64,000 nucleotides of DNA from Paragordius varius (lineage: Eukaryota > Nematomorpha): positions 2,232,001 through 2,296,000 of the forward strand of contig OZ176057.1 of assembly GCA_964247055.1 (NCBI GenBank), read 5' to 3'. This document shows, piece by piece, positions 1 through 12,700 of the stretch. Under the pieces are notes generated by a model, which did no database searches, was not told the DNA's origin, and saw nothing but the letters and a program-made list of their open reading frames with translations. A program made the position numbers and the translations under genes. How positions within the stretch are numbered: position 1 is the stretch's first letter; the number at the start of each line of letters is the position of its first letter.

Positions 1-2170
1 ATTAGGGTGTGCACTGATTTCCGGGTAACAATTAATTCTTTGATGGAGAACATATCTCAGATTATCCCAACATTTGACACGATCGCGTCTAAATGTGACG
101 GATCCACATGGTTTTCGTCCATTGATTTAAAGGACGCTTATCTTCAAATTTCGGTGGATGAGGAGAGCAAAAAATATTTGGTAATTACTATCCAGATGGG
201 ATATTTCCAATTTAATCGTCTACCATTTGGATTAAAGGTTTCCCCCATGCTTTTCCAAAGAATAATGGGTGAGGTTTTCAAAGAATGTAGGGGCAAATTG
301 GCTTAACTCGACGATGTATTGATTGTTGGTAATACGAAAGATGAACATGATAGAACGAGACCCTAGCAAGGTTACAAAAATTCGGTTTTAAGTTAAGGAA
401 AGATTAACTGAAACTTTATCAGAACAATATTAATTTCCTGGGTTTGAACTCTCAAAACAAGGAATTCGTCCTGTACAAGATAAAATTGACGCCATTACGA
501 ATGTGCGACACCTACCAATAAAACTGAGTTAGCATCGTTTTTGGGATTACTCAATTTCATGAACGCTTTATCCCTGGCTTACATGTCAAAGTTAGAAATT
601 TACATGCACTAACAAGATTCAAAAAGGAATGGAGATGGTTAAAAGAACATCAAAATGAATTTAAGCAAGCAAAAAACTTAATATCAAGAGAATCTTTACT
701 GGCCACTTATAACATAAATTATAAAACAATAATGCGAGTGGATGCGTCTCTACAAAAAGCTGTACTTCAGCAAATGGAGAATGAGAGAATGGTACCAATT
801 GCATTCGCGTCAAGAAAACGCCAGAATGCAGAAAAATTATTCTTTGATTGAATTGGAAACCAAGGCTTTGCTATTTGGGTTAGAAAAATTCCATTATTAT
901 ATATATGGCCAGAAATGAGAGGTCTGGTCAGGTCATAAGCCGTTAGTTCATTTATTCGGAAACAATCGGAAGTTAAGTGATATTAAAAACTGTAAATTGT
1001 TAAGATGGATCTATATGCTTTTGATAGAAATATATCGCGGGATCGACAAACATGGCCGATGTGTTTTCAAGACTTCCCGAAAAGAGTCAGACAACATTAG
1101 CTAAGGATGATGAATATGTGGCCGAACAAATCCGACAAATCGCATTTGTGGATTTAAATTTGAATAAAACCCAAATAAAAAAAGATTGTTTGGAGGATAA
1201 GCTGTTTAAACGATTACGTATGCCACTAAAAAATAATAATTGGTCAACACCGGAAATATCCTCAATTAAAGCCGTGAAATGACCTTAAACAAGCTGGTTT
1301 CTTATATGTTAGTGATCGGTTAATTATCCCAACAGCTGCGCGAAAACGAATTTTGGCTTGGTTTCATGTTGGACATCCGGGGATCGTTTAAATGGAACTT
1401 CATTGTGGGAATATGGGAAAGACTCTATGTGGACATCGCGGGTCCCATGTGTGGTAAATGTTGGTTGGTTTTAATTGACGCGTTCTCAAGATGGGTGGAG
1501 GTGGAGATGCTAAACAGTATTACTTCTAATGTGATTTGAAACAATTGGAGAAATGGTTTGCATCTTATGGTTTTCCAAGAATGTTAGTATCTGATAATGC
1601 TACTTATTTTAAATCGTATCAATTTTCGAGAAAAGATAACAAACTGGAACATTAATCATGTGACGTCTGCGCCTTATCATCCAAAAACGAAGGGTTTGGT
1701 GGAACGAGTGATTTACACGTTGAAATCAAGATTTCGTTCTACGATGATGACTGGTATAAAGAGTCAAGAGGCTTTAAATGATGTTTTATTGGCCTATTAA
1801 AACTCGTGGCATAATGAAATAAAGACGACTCCCGCATCGTTGTTTTTGAAGAGGAACATCAACACACCGTTGAATTGATTGCAAGATAAAGAAGCGCCGA
1901 AAGAAAGTACGCCACCAATACCGTGAGAGTTCACACCCTCACAACAAATTTTCATAAAGAATGATAAAACGAAATGATGGCGATCGGGAATGGTGGAAGT
2001 AAGAACGGGTCCATTGTAAGTGATGAAGAAGGGAAACAGATGAGGAAACATGCGGATCAACTCAGGTCTGATGGCGGGCAGAGTGAGGCCCCCAGGCGTT
2101 ACCCAGATCGAGTCCGCAAACCTCCTATGCGTTTTTAGAGGAGGAAGAAAATGATATGTAGTTGATATGA
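1..2170 (+). mobile_element. Ty3/gypsy-type LTR retrotransposon fossil, pol part (cut by window edge)
   Basis: A decayed pol region. Reverse transcriptase is recognisable at the left edge (palm motif F-S-S-I-D-L-K-D-A-Y with the following L-P-F-G block), then RNase H-like sequence near 720-1000 and an integrase core near 1310-1860, with a degraded tail to about 2170. The order RT, RNase H, integrase is that of Ty3/gypsy elements. It is clearly broken, with at least half a dozen interruptions by eye. The 5' part lies outside the window. A 3' LTR, if any survives, would be in about 2190-2395, but there is no partner here to compare it with. The protein signature is still readable, so it is old but not ancient. 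Confidence 0.85.
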
Positions 2171-2394
2171 CACAGCATTGCATCATTGTCTTTTTATCTT
2201 ACATCATATTATTGTTATATTAATCGCATTTAAGGTTTATGTTCGTGCGTCATTATTCGTGGACTTAAGTAAATATTCGTAGTAAAAGACATATTCTTAC
2301 AATTGTGACGCACATATTAAATTATAACTAATAAAATGTATAAATATCACTAAATTTTAATAAATAGAGACCTTATTTGTAATTCGACGATATA

Positions 2395-3810
2395 TTTTAC
2401 ACGGGTGATACCTGGAATCAGAATTGATTCCATATGCTCTCGACTTTCGAAAAATTGCCTCAAAACCCTCATTATTCTAGTGTGCATTTTTCAGGGTAAA
2501 AGCCTAATTAAGGGGTAATTTAATAAAACCGCTCTTACTTAAATTTTTGCCTTTTTACGGGTAATATTTCAAGCCCTTATTAAACTCATATGATCCGATA
2601 AGTTGTCTGAAATTTGCCTCCAAAGTCACGTTGTATCGATATGGTGGCGGAGTTGTTGGCGGGTAGCCCCCTACCCGGAGGCCAATATAAAAAAGACGTA
2701 CGATAAAATTTTTTTGACTTTATAGGGAAATACTTGGAATCATCATTTATTCCATATATTCTTAATAGGTTTTGAAAGAATGGCTTAAAACCTAAATATT
2801 AATTCAATGATAACGCATTTTTTAGGGTATCCAGGGCCTAATTAACGGCTAATTTAAAAAAAACCACTCTTCCTAAATTTTTGTCTTTTAACGGGTAATA
2901 TTTCAAGCCCTTAGTAAACTTATGTGGCCTGATAAGTTTTTTGAAAATTAACTCCTAAACAACGCAATTTCGATATGGTGGTGCAGTTTTAGGCGATTAC
3001 ATCCCTACCCAGAGGCTAATACAAAAAGCGCTTTTAAAATTTTTGCCTTTATTACGAAGAATACCTGGAATCATGATTGATTTCATATGTTTTCATTTGT
3101 TTTTGGAAAAATTACCTCAAAACTAAAAAATCATTCTATGGCGATGTTTAGGGCATGAAGGGCCTAATTAACGGCTAAGTTTAAAAAACTGTACAATCTA
3201 TTTTGCATTGTTTAGGATAATATTTTAAGCACCTATTGAACTCATATGGCCTGATATTTCTGAAATTCAGCCTCAAAGGCACGCCGATATGACGGGGCAG
3301 TTTTTAACAAGTATCTCCTTACCCAGCAGCCAATATAAAAAACGCACGACTAAAATCTTTGCCTTTTAACAGGGAATACATAGAATCCTCATTAAATTTT
3401 TACGGTCTCATACCTTATGCGAAAAATAGATTCAAAAAAATATTTTTGCGGACCTGGTAAAAAAATGGCATTTTCGGGGGGAGCGGGTAAAAAGAGGGCC
3501 TAAATTAAAAAAGTGAGCCGATTATGTTCGTCGCAATCAAAAAAAGTAAAAAAAATCATATGTGAAATCGAATGGTCCAACACATTTTCCGGAAAATTGC
3601 AAAGACGCGATTTTTGTGGACTTAGGTTTTCAAAAAAACCCGTTTTTTTACATGGGGGTCTAATTCAAAAAAAGGCGAAACTATTGTCGTGGCATTCATT
3701 AATAATAATATTTTTTCGACATTCGGATATAAATGGGTCAACCGGTTTTCTGGAGACAGATCACAAAGCCAGCATTTTCCATTTTTATACATATATAGTG
3801 CTGTGAATAA
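2395..3810 (+). repeat. Satellite-bearing dispersed repeat, copy 1 (~165-bp monomers plus tail)
   Basis: A tandem array of monomers of about 165 bp. The anchor TTTTTGCCTTT or a close variant recurs near 2543, 2708, 2876, 3036, 3201 and 3353. Two monomer types alternate: one continues with a GGGTAATATTTCAAGCCC-like stretch, the other with GGGAATACCTGGAATCAT. After the array comes a non-satellite tail (about 3490-3800) with GCGCAATC-like, TTTCCGGAAAATTG and CATTCATTAAT blocks. The same array-plus-tail organisation occurs at 37720-39235 and, reversed, at 48230-49880. The open frames inside are repeat artefacts. Confidence 0.8.
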
Positions 3811-4956
3811 ATTGAAATTAATGATAGCCAAATTGTAATCCGTCAAATGTCTCTTTAGTACTAAGTCATTAGTATTTTAACTTTGGCTATGGCGGTTTAA
3901 AAAAAGTAGTAAACCATACTGTATTTTGGCTTAATATTGACAATGCTTTTTACAAAATATCCTATTTCCCCTACACAAACAAATAATTCAATGCACACAG
4001 CCATTTATATATAATAGTTCATAGAATGTTTTATCCCATAAATTAGATCCTAATGTAGCTGAACCTGGGTCTTACAACCGAAACTTTTATCTGACGGAAC
4101 GAAAAATTGATATTGACGATACTCTTATTGTTAATTATCAAAGAAAAACATATAATACACTTTTGAGCACTTCAAATATATATTCGATCATTTAAAATTC
4201 ACATTTCTAGATCAATCTAGAACATTTCAAATTCACCCTAAAATAAATTGTTTTTTGAGCTAATTTAACTCATAAATATGATGTATTTCTATATATATCA
4301 TACTGTATTATTTTTTCTGCATATTATTTTTAACTTCATTTTTAAAAATAAAAAATAGAAGTATATGTTTTTAAAAAACATATAATTTATTTTTAGGGCA
4401 AATTTGATATGTTCAAGGATGAAATTCTAATCAAGGGTTGCGGCATAAAGGGTATATCACTCATTACTCAGTACTTTATGTTAAAATTCGGAATATATTG
4501 AAAAATATAAATGCTTACTAATAATAATAGATTTTATTTGGATAATTTGATTTCGACATTATTAAATGGGATGTTATAAGTAATATAAATTTCTTATTAC
4601 TATATGCAATTTTATAGATAATACAATATAATATGGTGTAAATATGCGGCACATGTTTATAAACTTATGAATATTTGATTTATTTACAGTTAAATACAAA
4701 TATAATATATACAAATAAGAATAATTTAGAGTCAATAAAAAGAAATTTGCATGATGATCAGATATTTGCACATTTTTTTAATTTTTTTTATATTTAAACT
4801 AACATTTAAATATAAATTAAAATATTAATTGGTCAATATTCGAGTACATCTACATTCACAATGATAAATTAAAAAAAATTTCTCTATTATTTTAAATGGA
4901 TAATGCTGAATATGACTAGGCAGAAAATTAGATTAAATTTTATTTTGAATAAAAAA
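3811..4956. other. AT-rich spacer downstream of gene 1, with a degenerate family A MITE
   Basis: No coding signal is seen. About 4160-4425 resembles a decayed family A MITE: TTTCAAATTCACCCT-like arms on the left, TTATTTTTAGGGCAAATTTG on the right and an AT-rich centre. The remainder is simple AT-rich DNA between the satellite element and the 3' end of the beta-lactamase/repeat gene. Confidence 0.4.
4939..4944 (-). promoter_or_regulatory. Possible polyadenylation signal AATAAA of gene 1
   Basis: On the minus strand an AATAAA lies about 13 bases past the predicted stop codon at 4957-4959. In DNA this AT-rich the hexamer arises easily by chance, so only its position supports it. Confidence 0.25.
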
Positions 4957-6731
4957 TTAATGATAGGCCATAGCAATATATTTCTTAATTTTGTATTTTA
5001 ATTTTGATAAATATCCATCATTCTTATGATAATAATAAAAAATTGATTCTTTTAAAAATTTGGGGAGAGGGACGTATTCTATAAGATCATCAATAAAACC
5101 ATTGTATTTTGTTGTAGACGCAGTCAAATGGATCCCGGAATCTTTCCTTGGAGGACAAACGTAATCCAAAGCTTCTGATATGCGTTCCATGATCCAATTA
5201 GCATAACTGTTGGATGTTGCAGTCGTATGACTATTTTTAAATCCACTGGCATCAATTACATAATCTTTCGCACCTACAACGTAATGACCAACCCTATCTA
5301 AAAGAGCTTGGGCATCTTCAGCACTTGCTGTAGATAAGCGTCTGGCCGTTTCAACCAACATGTTGGAAACAAATGTCAAGTACTCTTTGCTATTGTAGTA
5401 CGCTTCTGAGGCAAAATTTTCTTTGCTACTTCCCGAATCAAGTAAATGGGAAAAATAGTCACTTGCCTGCCCCAATGAATCTCGAACCCCACCCAACACT
5501 TTTGCAACGTATTCGGAATTTTTTTCATCATGATTGTGATAACCAGTTAAAGAAGCAAGCTTTTCTGCAGCATCCTTGAATGTATTACTTGCACTCTGGT
5601 AAAAAGTTGATGGATGCCTATGTGCTAAATAATCTGGGTAAACAGCATCAATTAAACCATCTTTAATATCTCCCAAAGTATCGTATGCTTGTTGGGCAAA
5701 TGTTTTATCAGCTCGAATCCCACCTGGGTGCATAACATTAGCTAATTTATCTTTCATATGTTGATAATGTGTTTGGGAAGTGTGAAAATATCCATTCTTG
5801 TGATTATATGGAGATATGTACCCACGCAATCCAGTTAAGTATTGACCGGCTTGATCTATGATACTGTAGGAATCCTCAAGACCGGCATTAGCCAATTTTC
5901 TACCCGCTTCAGAAATCATGTTAGCCGTAGATTCAATGTAATCGCGTGTGTCATACAATGACTCAGATAATGAGACTTTTGCTCTTTCTTTTTCGTCCCG
6001 CATGACTTTCGCAAAATGTTCACTAACATCAGAGATTGAATCTCTCGCGCGATCAAGTATACCCTTCTTTTCTTCAAAGCTCACAGCCTTCGATAATTGA
6101 TCAGAGGCCCGTAAAATTGTATCTTTGGCTCGTCCAAAAAACGTTGTTTTATGATATGGGTAAAATTGCAGAACGAATTCTTCCAAATTGTTCCAGGCAG
6201 TACCAAATGCGTCCCCTATTCCAGACAATGATGATTTATGAGAGTGAGGTAAAAATGTATCTTTAACATTCTCAAAAAACGTAGGTTGTGTATTATAATT
6301 CTTCCCGTATTTTTTTAGCCCCAAAAGGTAATGAGTAACTTGGTCGACCAAAACTTTTCCATCTTCAGCAGCAGCGTTAGGGAGCTTTTGGGACGCTTCT
6401 TTAAGCATGGCAAGAGTGGCATCCAAATATGCTTGGCTATCATAATAAGATTTGTAAGCTTGATCGTTAATATGTTCTGAGATGTGCTGGGGAGCATGAC
6501 CAATTATTTTAGTACGTAGGTTATCAATTGTTTGTCGAATGTGCTGTTCCGATGAATCTGCGTTGGATTTCAAAAAGTGTCCGGTATCCTCAATAGCTTC
6601 CTTAACCCGTTCATAGTAATTTGGTGAATTAGGATATATAGCATCCATAATATTATCTTTCAAATGACTCATTTCGTATAGGGTCCGTTGATATAAAGTT
6701 TTGTTCGGTACCATCCATGGAAAGTGTTTAC
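4957..6731 (-). CDS. Gene 1 exon 14: terminal helical-repeat exon with stop
   Basis: After a TTATAAG acceptor it starts K-H-F-P-W-M-V-P-N-K-T-L-Y-Q-R, a divergent version of the D-H-F-P-W-L-T-P module start, which supports this acceptor over the Met further in. It holds three further full motifs (S-Y-Y-D-S-Q-A-Y-L, L-Y-D-T-R-D-Y-I-E-S, A-Y-Y-N-S-K-E-Y-L) and ends with a basic tail (Y-L-S-K-L-K-Y-K-I-K-K-Y-I) and TAA. One cysteine (D-Y-V-C-P-P) lies near the C-terminus. Intron 13 is short (6732-6862, 131 bases). The sequence is clearly older than the exon 12/13 duplication. Confidence 0.82.
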
Positions 6732-9700
6732 CTTATAAATTTTAAAAAATAAAAACTAATTTAAAAAATAAAAAAAGTCTTAAAAATCGAAAAGTTTCAA
6801 GGTAACATCCATATTTAAATCATATATAGAACACACAAAAAATAAGATCTATCAAAACTTACTAAAATATTTTTCAATAGTTTCAGCATATGTGGGTTCG
6901 TGTTTATGTCCGACAATATAATCCTTGGCACCAATCATGTAATCTCCAACTTGCTCCAAAATGGCTTTAGTTTCGTCAGTGGTGGCGTGAGATAACTGTT
7001 TGGCAGCTTCCATCATCATGACCGCACTATGATCCAGATATGCTTTCGAGTCATAATAGCTATCACTGATAACTTGGCCCAATGAATTTCGATGCTTTTT
7101 ATGCTTTATGAGATCCTTCAAATAATCGCTCGAATCAATTATTGAAGATCGAGATTTTTTCACAATATCCTTGATTTCTGAGAGCGATGTAGCTTTAGCC
7201 AAATCATTAGCATGTCGAATCACAGCATCTCGAGCTTGTTCATAGTAGCCTGGTTGGTGGGGTTTAAGAGAATCGACGAATTGGAGAAAGTATGATTTCT
7301 GCCTTGGATGTATGACTCCAAGAACTGTCTGAGAAAGGCCATCAATGAGATGTTTGGAGTCGTCAACACCCTCTTGTCCAAGATGTTTGGCTGCATTTAT
7401 TATAGCGCTAGCTGTAGATTCGAGATAATCAGCTGATTGATAAAAGTTATCTGTGATAGAATGTGCCAAACTATGTTTATTATGAGGATCAAATACCTCT
7501 TTGAAATAATCACTTGCATCGATCAAACTATTTCTGGTATTGTCAAGAATATGCTTCATATCATGGTGCGATTTCGCACCTTGTAATGAATTAGCAGCTT
7601 TAATAAGGGTAGCGCGTGCATTATCATAAAATGATTTTCGATGATGCGGATAAATGACGTCAAGAATGTTATCCTTTGTATCTTCGAGATATCCAGTGGT
7701 TTTTTCCCATAAGGTTGGTTCATGCTTGATTAAAGACTGAAGAGAATCTGGAAGAGACTTAATGTAATCGACATCAAAATAATTATGTTTGGTTTTATGG
7801 AGATGAGGAACGAAAGCAGAAAGTCCCAATAGATAATTAACGCTTTGGTCTATTATATGATTAACGTCTTTATCTGCATTCTTGGTGAAATGTCTGGCTG
7901 CATCAAGCAACATTGTCGGGGTGTTTTCTAAATAATCTCGACTGTCATAATAAGCATCTGATATGCGCTCCGATAGGCTGGGATGATGGTGGGAATGAGA
8001 AATTATCTTCGTTAAATAATCATTAGAAGATGCTATACTCTTTCTTGCACGATCAAGAATGTGTTTTATATCGCTTTCTTTATTAGTTTTAGACAAATCG
8101 TGAACTGCCTGATTTAAAACTCGCTTAGCATTTTCGTAGTAACTAGGTGGGTGTGGTTTAAACATAGTATGAATATGACTTTCAATTGGTTCCAAGTAAT
8201 GCGTCAAATACTCGACAAGTGCCGATGCATCTTCGTTAGTAGCCTTAGGTAATCGATGAGCCGCGTCTAAAATAGTGGCTTTAGTAGCTTCAAGGTAGGC
8301 GGCAGGATTTTCTTTCAAAAGTTTACTTAATTGCTCAGTTAAAGATGGACTACTTGATTTAAAACCAGCGCTTAATATAGCATTTTTTAATGGCTGAATG
8401 TATTCATGCGCTAAACTTCTCGATTTACCACTATAAAGTTTATTGGCAGTTGATAAAATTGCAGCTAAAGCTATATTATTGTAACCGTGATGCCCTGATT
8501 CACCCCATAATGTGTTCCAAGCTGATTTCAACATACTTGGTTTTTCCGTTGTAAATGGGATATGATCGCTAATCCATTGTTTTGCTTCCTTTGTTTCCGG
8601 AATATAATCAACGGTTCGTTCATATAGGGATTTTTGTCGTGAAGTAAGCCATGGAAAATGATCACCTAAAACAAATGTATAAAAGTGTTAATAATATAAT
8701 AATTATACATGTAACAATTAAGCAAATCTGTTGTAAAAATAAAATTAGACAATGTTCCAAATATGTGGAGCTAATTTTTTAATGTGTAAAATCAGTCAAT
8801 CATCAATAAAATGCTTTGTTTGGTATAATAGAAAATCAGACTTATTACTACCAAGTTTTGATTAAAAATAGTTTCATGCAATTACGTATGTGAGACTGTC
8901 GATTATTATCGGTTTCAAGTATCATGATGAAATTTCATTGTCATACGATCAATATCATTAAAATAAAATTAATCCTTTTTGAGTTATTAGGGACTTTTTA
9001 GTGTTTGACTCTGATTAAAGATGGATATATATTAGTAACATATCTAAAGAGCTAGGGAACAAGGTTTGTGGGTTAGAAATAGTAAACTACATAGAAATGC
9101 ATGGTAAAAGATAGTAGAATAGTAGAAATAGCAAAAGAAATTTGGAGAACTTGTAAAGCATTGATAAAAATAAATTATAAAGTCGAGTTTATAAATTATA
9201 TTTGGTTAAAAAAATGCAGAAAATGTAAAATAAAAAAACCAAAATGGGATTTAATAAGGTTTATAAAGAACTAGGCAAAGATAAAGGAGGTGTTTGTATG
9301 TGTCAAGGTAAGCAAACGTGACAACGGCAAAACTATTTATTGGCAAAAATATGATATTTAACTTATAGAAATAATACGAGTTTAGTGAAGGATGCGAATT
9401 TACCAATTCTCACTCAAAGCAACAACAACCATATCAATTGACTTTTATATCTATTTGAAATGTTTTTGATACAATGCTAGAAAGGGAATTTGGTGTTGCT
9501 AAAAAAGGAAAGGGGGTAGAAGATTATATTTGGTTGCGATCCATATAATGAACATTTAATCAAAGTAAAGATCAGGTTTTCGATGATTTTAAATTAAGAA
9601 ACAAGCTACAACTCTTACACCATTATTCTGCTCATTTGTATCAATGTGATTTCTGGTTGGTAAGGAACGTTTTTTTATTCTGATGATCTTATTCATTTTT

Positions 9701-12700
9701 CTGAAAGTTTACTATTTAAACCAAATGTTAACAACTGGTTAAAAGGTTATCCAATTGTGAGTTTAGATAAACAATAGGAAAATTGAGTTTGTAGCTTTAA
9801 CATGTATTGAACGAATTTTAAATTTATGAGGAGAGAATCGGATTAAAATTATTAAAACTTGAGCGCAGTGTGCGCTGATGACAGCTGATATATATAAAAT
9901 TAAGTGTAGCTAACAAATAAAAAATGTTTAAAATAGGTTGTAGGGTGAAGCTTATGAGAGGTATGATTAAGCTGGCATTGAAATAAATATCGAAAGAGTT
10001 ATTGTGGTAGCGGAGATGGCATTTAGGCTGATGAGTGGACGAGCAAGGATAAAGTTAATTATAATGCAGTTAAAAAGTTTGTATGAAATTGGGGATAAGA
10101 GAGGGAGATGATATTATAAAGAAAGATTTAAAAAAATGGAATTCAGAAGAGTGAATATAAGGACAATTTAGGATAAATTTGGAGTGATGGTATGCTACAA
10201 ATTTATTATACTTATATTAAATAAATATTTTTTTCAAAGATGTATTAAACGGTGGAGAGCAAAAAATGTTCATGAATCATATATCATTCAATAGTTAAAA
10301 GCAGAATAATGAATATCGAATGGTGAATGCGGTTGAAAAACTCGATTTTTTTTTTAATTTTGGATATTACCTCAACAAAAATAAGCATTTTTATCGCACG
10401 TCAAGTATACCGTTTGCACTTCAAGGTCCTTGAACACTTCAAGTTGGTCCTTGAACGTTTCAAGTTGGTCTTTGAACATTTCAAGTTGGTCCTTGAACAC
10501 TTCAGGTTGGTCCTTTGACTTTTTTGTTTTGTTTTTAACTTTTATCAATCAAATCGTTATTTTATTGTTTTTTAACCTATTTTCTATTATTTAACATAAA
10601 TTTTAAATCGATATCAACTTTTAATCTTTAGGAAACCGTATATCCTTATTAATTTCTTAAAATAATTTTGGATATTTTTAAGATTTAACACGAACTGAAA
10701 AAATATATAAGTTTTCTGGGTTATTAATTAAAATTTTTTATTAAAAACATTTAAAAGTCAATAATTTTGTTCAATTGAAAAAAAATAGTTTAAAACAAAA
10801 AAAATGGTTTTTCAATAAAATTTTTTATTTATAAATGCAAAAATTATGGTTAAATAAAGAATTAGGTTAATAAATAATAAAATTAAAAAATAAATGCAAA
10901 AATTATGGTTAAATCAAAATTTATAAATTTTAAGAACCAACTTGAATCGTTCAAGGACCAACTTGAATTGTTCAAGGACACTCTTGAAGTGCAAATGGTA
11001 TAGATACAAGAGAAGAAAACGCGTCTGCAAGCAGTTTAAAAATTCTAAATTTTATCAAAGATTATATAAATCAAAGCTAATCGCACTTTGGCGATCTATA
11101 TAAAAACTTATTATGGCAAAATATAATAATTTTTATTAAAGAAATTAAGCTGAAATGCGTACAAATATAAAAAATATATATTTTAATTTTCGACTTTTAT
11201 AGTAAAGTCTTTATCGAAAAAATCTCAATTTTAATATAATAATTTTTTTGTCATATATTTACTATATATTTTTGGACTTTAATTTGCTTCAAGCCTTAAA
11301 CATTTTAAGTTGGTCCTTGAAAACTTTTATTTTATTTTTAACATTATAATCAAACCTTGTATTACTAATGCATCCTATCATTATTTAATGAGTATCATTT
11401 TTCCCGAAAACCTATATTTATTTATTTTTTGCAAATATTTTATCGAAAAATTTTTACGCGTAATTTATTAAATTTTAAGTATAGTATAAATTGCATTGTT
11501 AATAACAAGGTTATATTGTTAATGTGCAAATACTATAAATAAAGATATTAAGTTAAAATAAAAAAACAATTACATACAAAAGTAAGGCTGCAAACAAACT
11601 CAAAACTTAAGGACTAGCCTTACCTGAAGGACCAACTCGAAGTGTTTAAGGACAATTTTATGGTATACACATTATTAACGAAAAACAGGAAGACGACATA
11701 TTCAAAAATTTATCCGCATTTTTCCAAATTAGCTATCGAGAGAAAGTATAAAAATTTATTACTTAATTTGTGCCAGAGTTCAAAGCCCGAAACTACGCAA
11801 TTTTTCTATCATCACTGTCAGCCCTGGGCAGGCGAGTGTTAAGGGCTTCACAAGTCCGGATACAATTTAAGTCTCTACCCTTTAATAAAAAAAGAAAAAA
11901 GAGACTCCAAACTGTAAATTTTTTTGAAATTTTACGTTCCAATTAGCAATCACCATATATTTTATAATAAAGCTTGGGTTGTTATAAATTTGATGGATGT
12001 TACGTGTATTCTTGGTTTAAAAGTAAACCATTTATTAAACGGTGAATTCAATATGTTTTAGTGCGTCCACAAAAATATATCCTGATGATATATAAATATT
12101 TTGATAAGAAAATGTATCTTGAGTATCATGGTGCTTTTGGCCTTTACGAATCAAAAGAAGTTATCTGCACTTTGTGGCAATGCTCCATATCAAAAAATGG
12201 CAAAATCTGCGCACATTTTAACTAAATTTCGAATTCTAGATAAGTGTGTTCAACACGCGGTCCTTTAAATATTTGCGGTCTGAGAATAATTAATACAAAA
12301 TCTTATGAAATCTAAGAAAAAAAATTTCTTAGACAAATTTTCTGAGATTTTTTTTTGAATTTTGGCAATGAACCAGAAAAAATGTTAAAAGATAGTTGTT
12401 GCTTACGTTTAAAATCCAATTAAATATTTGTTAATACCCATAAATTATCCAAATGCGGTCCGCAAAACCATTTATGCTGTACACCTCTTTTCTGGAGTTA
12501 GCAAATGACATGACTCTAATTTGCGAAATTTTTCATAACAATTAATTTGAAAATCAAATAAAATATTAAATAACCATAATTGGATTTAAATTTACCAAAA
12601 TATTTTTCAATGGTCTCAGCATATGTGGGTTCGTGTTTATGTCCGACAATATAATCCTTAGCACCAATCATGTAATCTCCAACTTGATCCAAAATGGCTT

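Larger units (their letters stand above)
8666..12595. other. Gene 1 intron 12 (3.9 kb), repeat-filled
   Basis: It holds family B MITEs (10406-11003 and about 11270-11667) and a non-autonomous hAT (12243-12488). At 9290-9720 there is decayed sequence with coding-like patches, one reading R-D-N-G-K-T-I-Y-W (reminiscent of a FLYWCH zinc finger of MULE transposons), too broken to assign. Near 11810 is a TCAGCCCTGGGCAGG stretch resembling 59400. No host exon was found. Confidence 0.5.

Noticed and set aside
1797-2186. Minus-strand open frame opposite the gypsy fossil
   Set aside because: Antisense shadow of the decayed pol region; no family features.
3513-3846. Two overlapping open frames
   Set aside because: They lie in the tail of the satellite-bearing repeat, and the equivalent tails at 38.9 kb and 48.3 kb do not keep the frames.
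10405-10515. CRISPR-like direct repeats
   Set aside because: The units are adjacent with no spacers, and inverted copies at the other end show an element arm.
10327-10518. Small protein with H-F-K-L-V-L-E repeats
   Set aside because: It is the translation of the tandem arm of a family B MITE.
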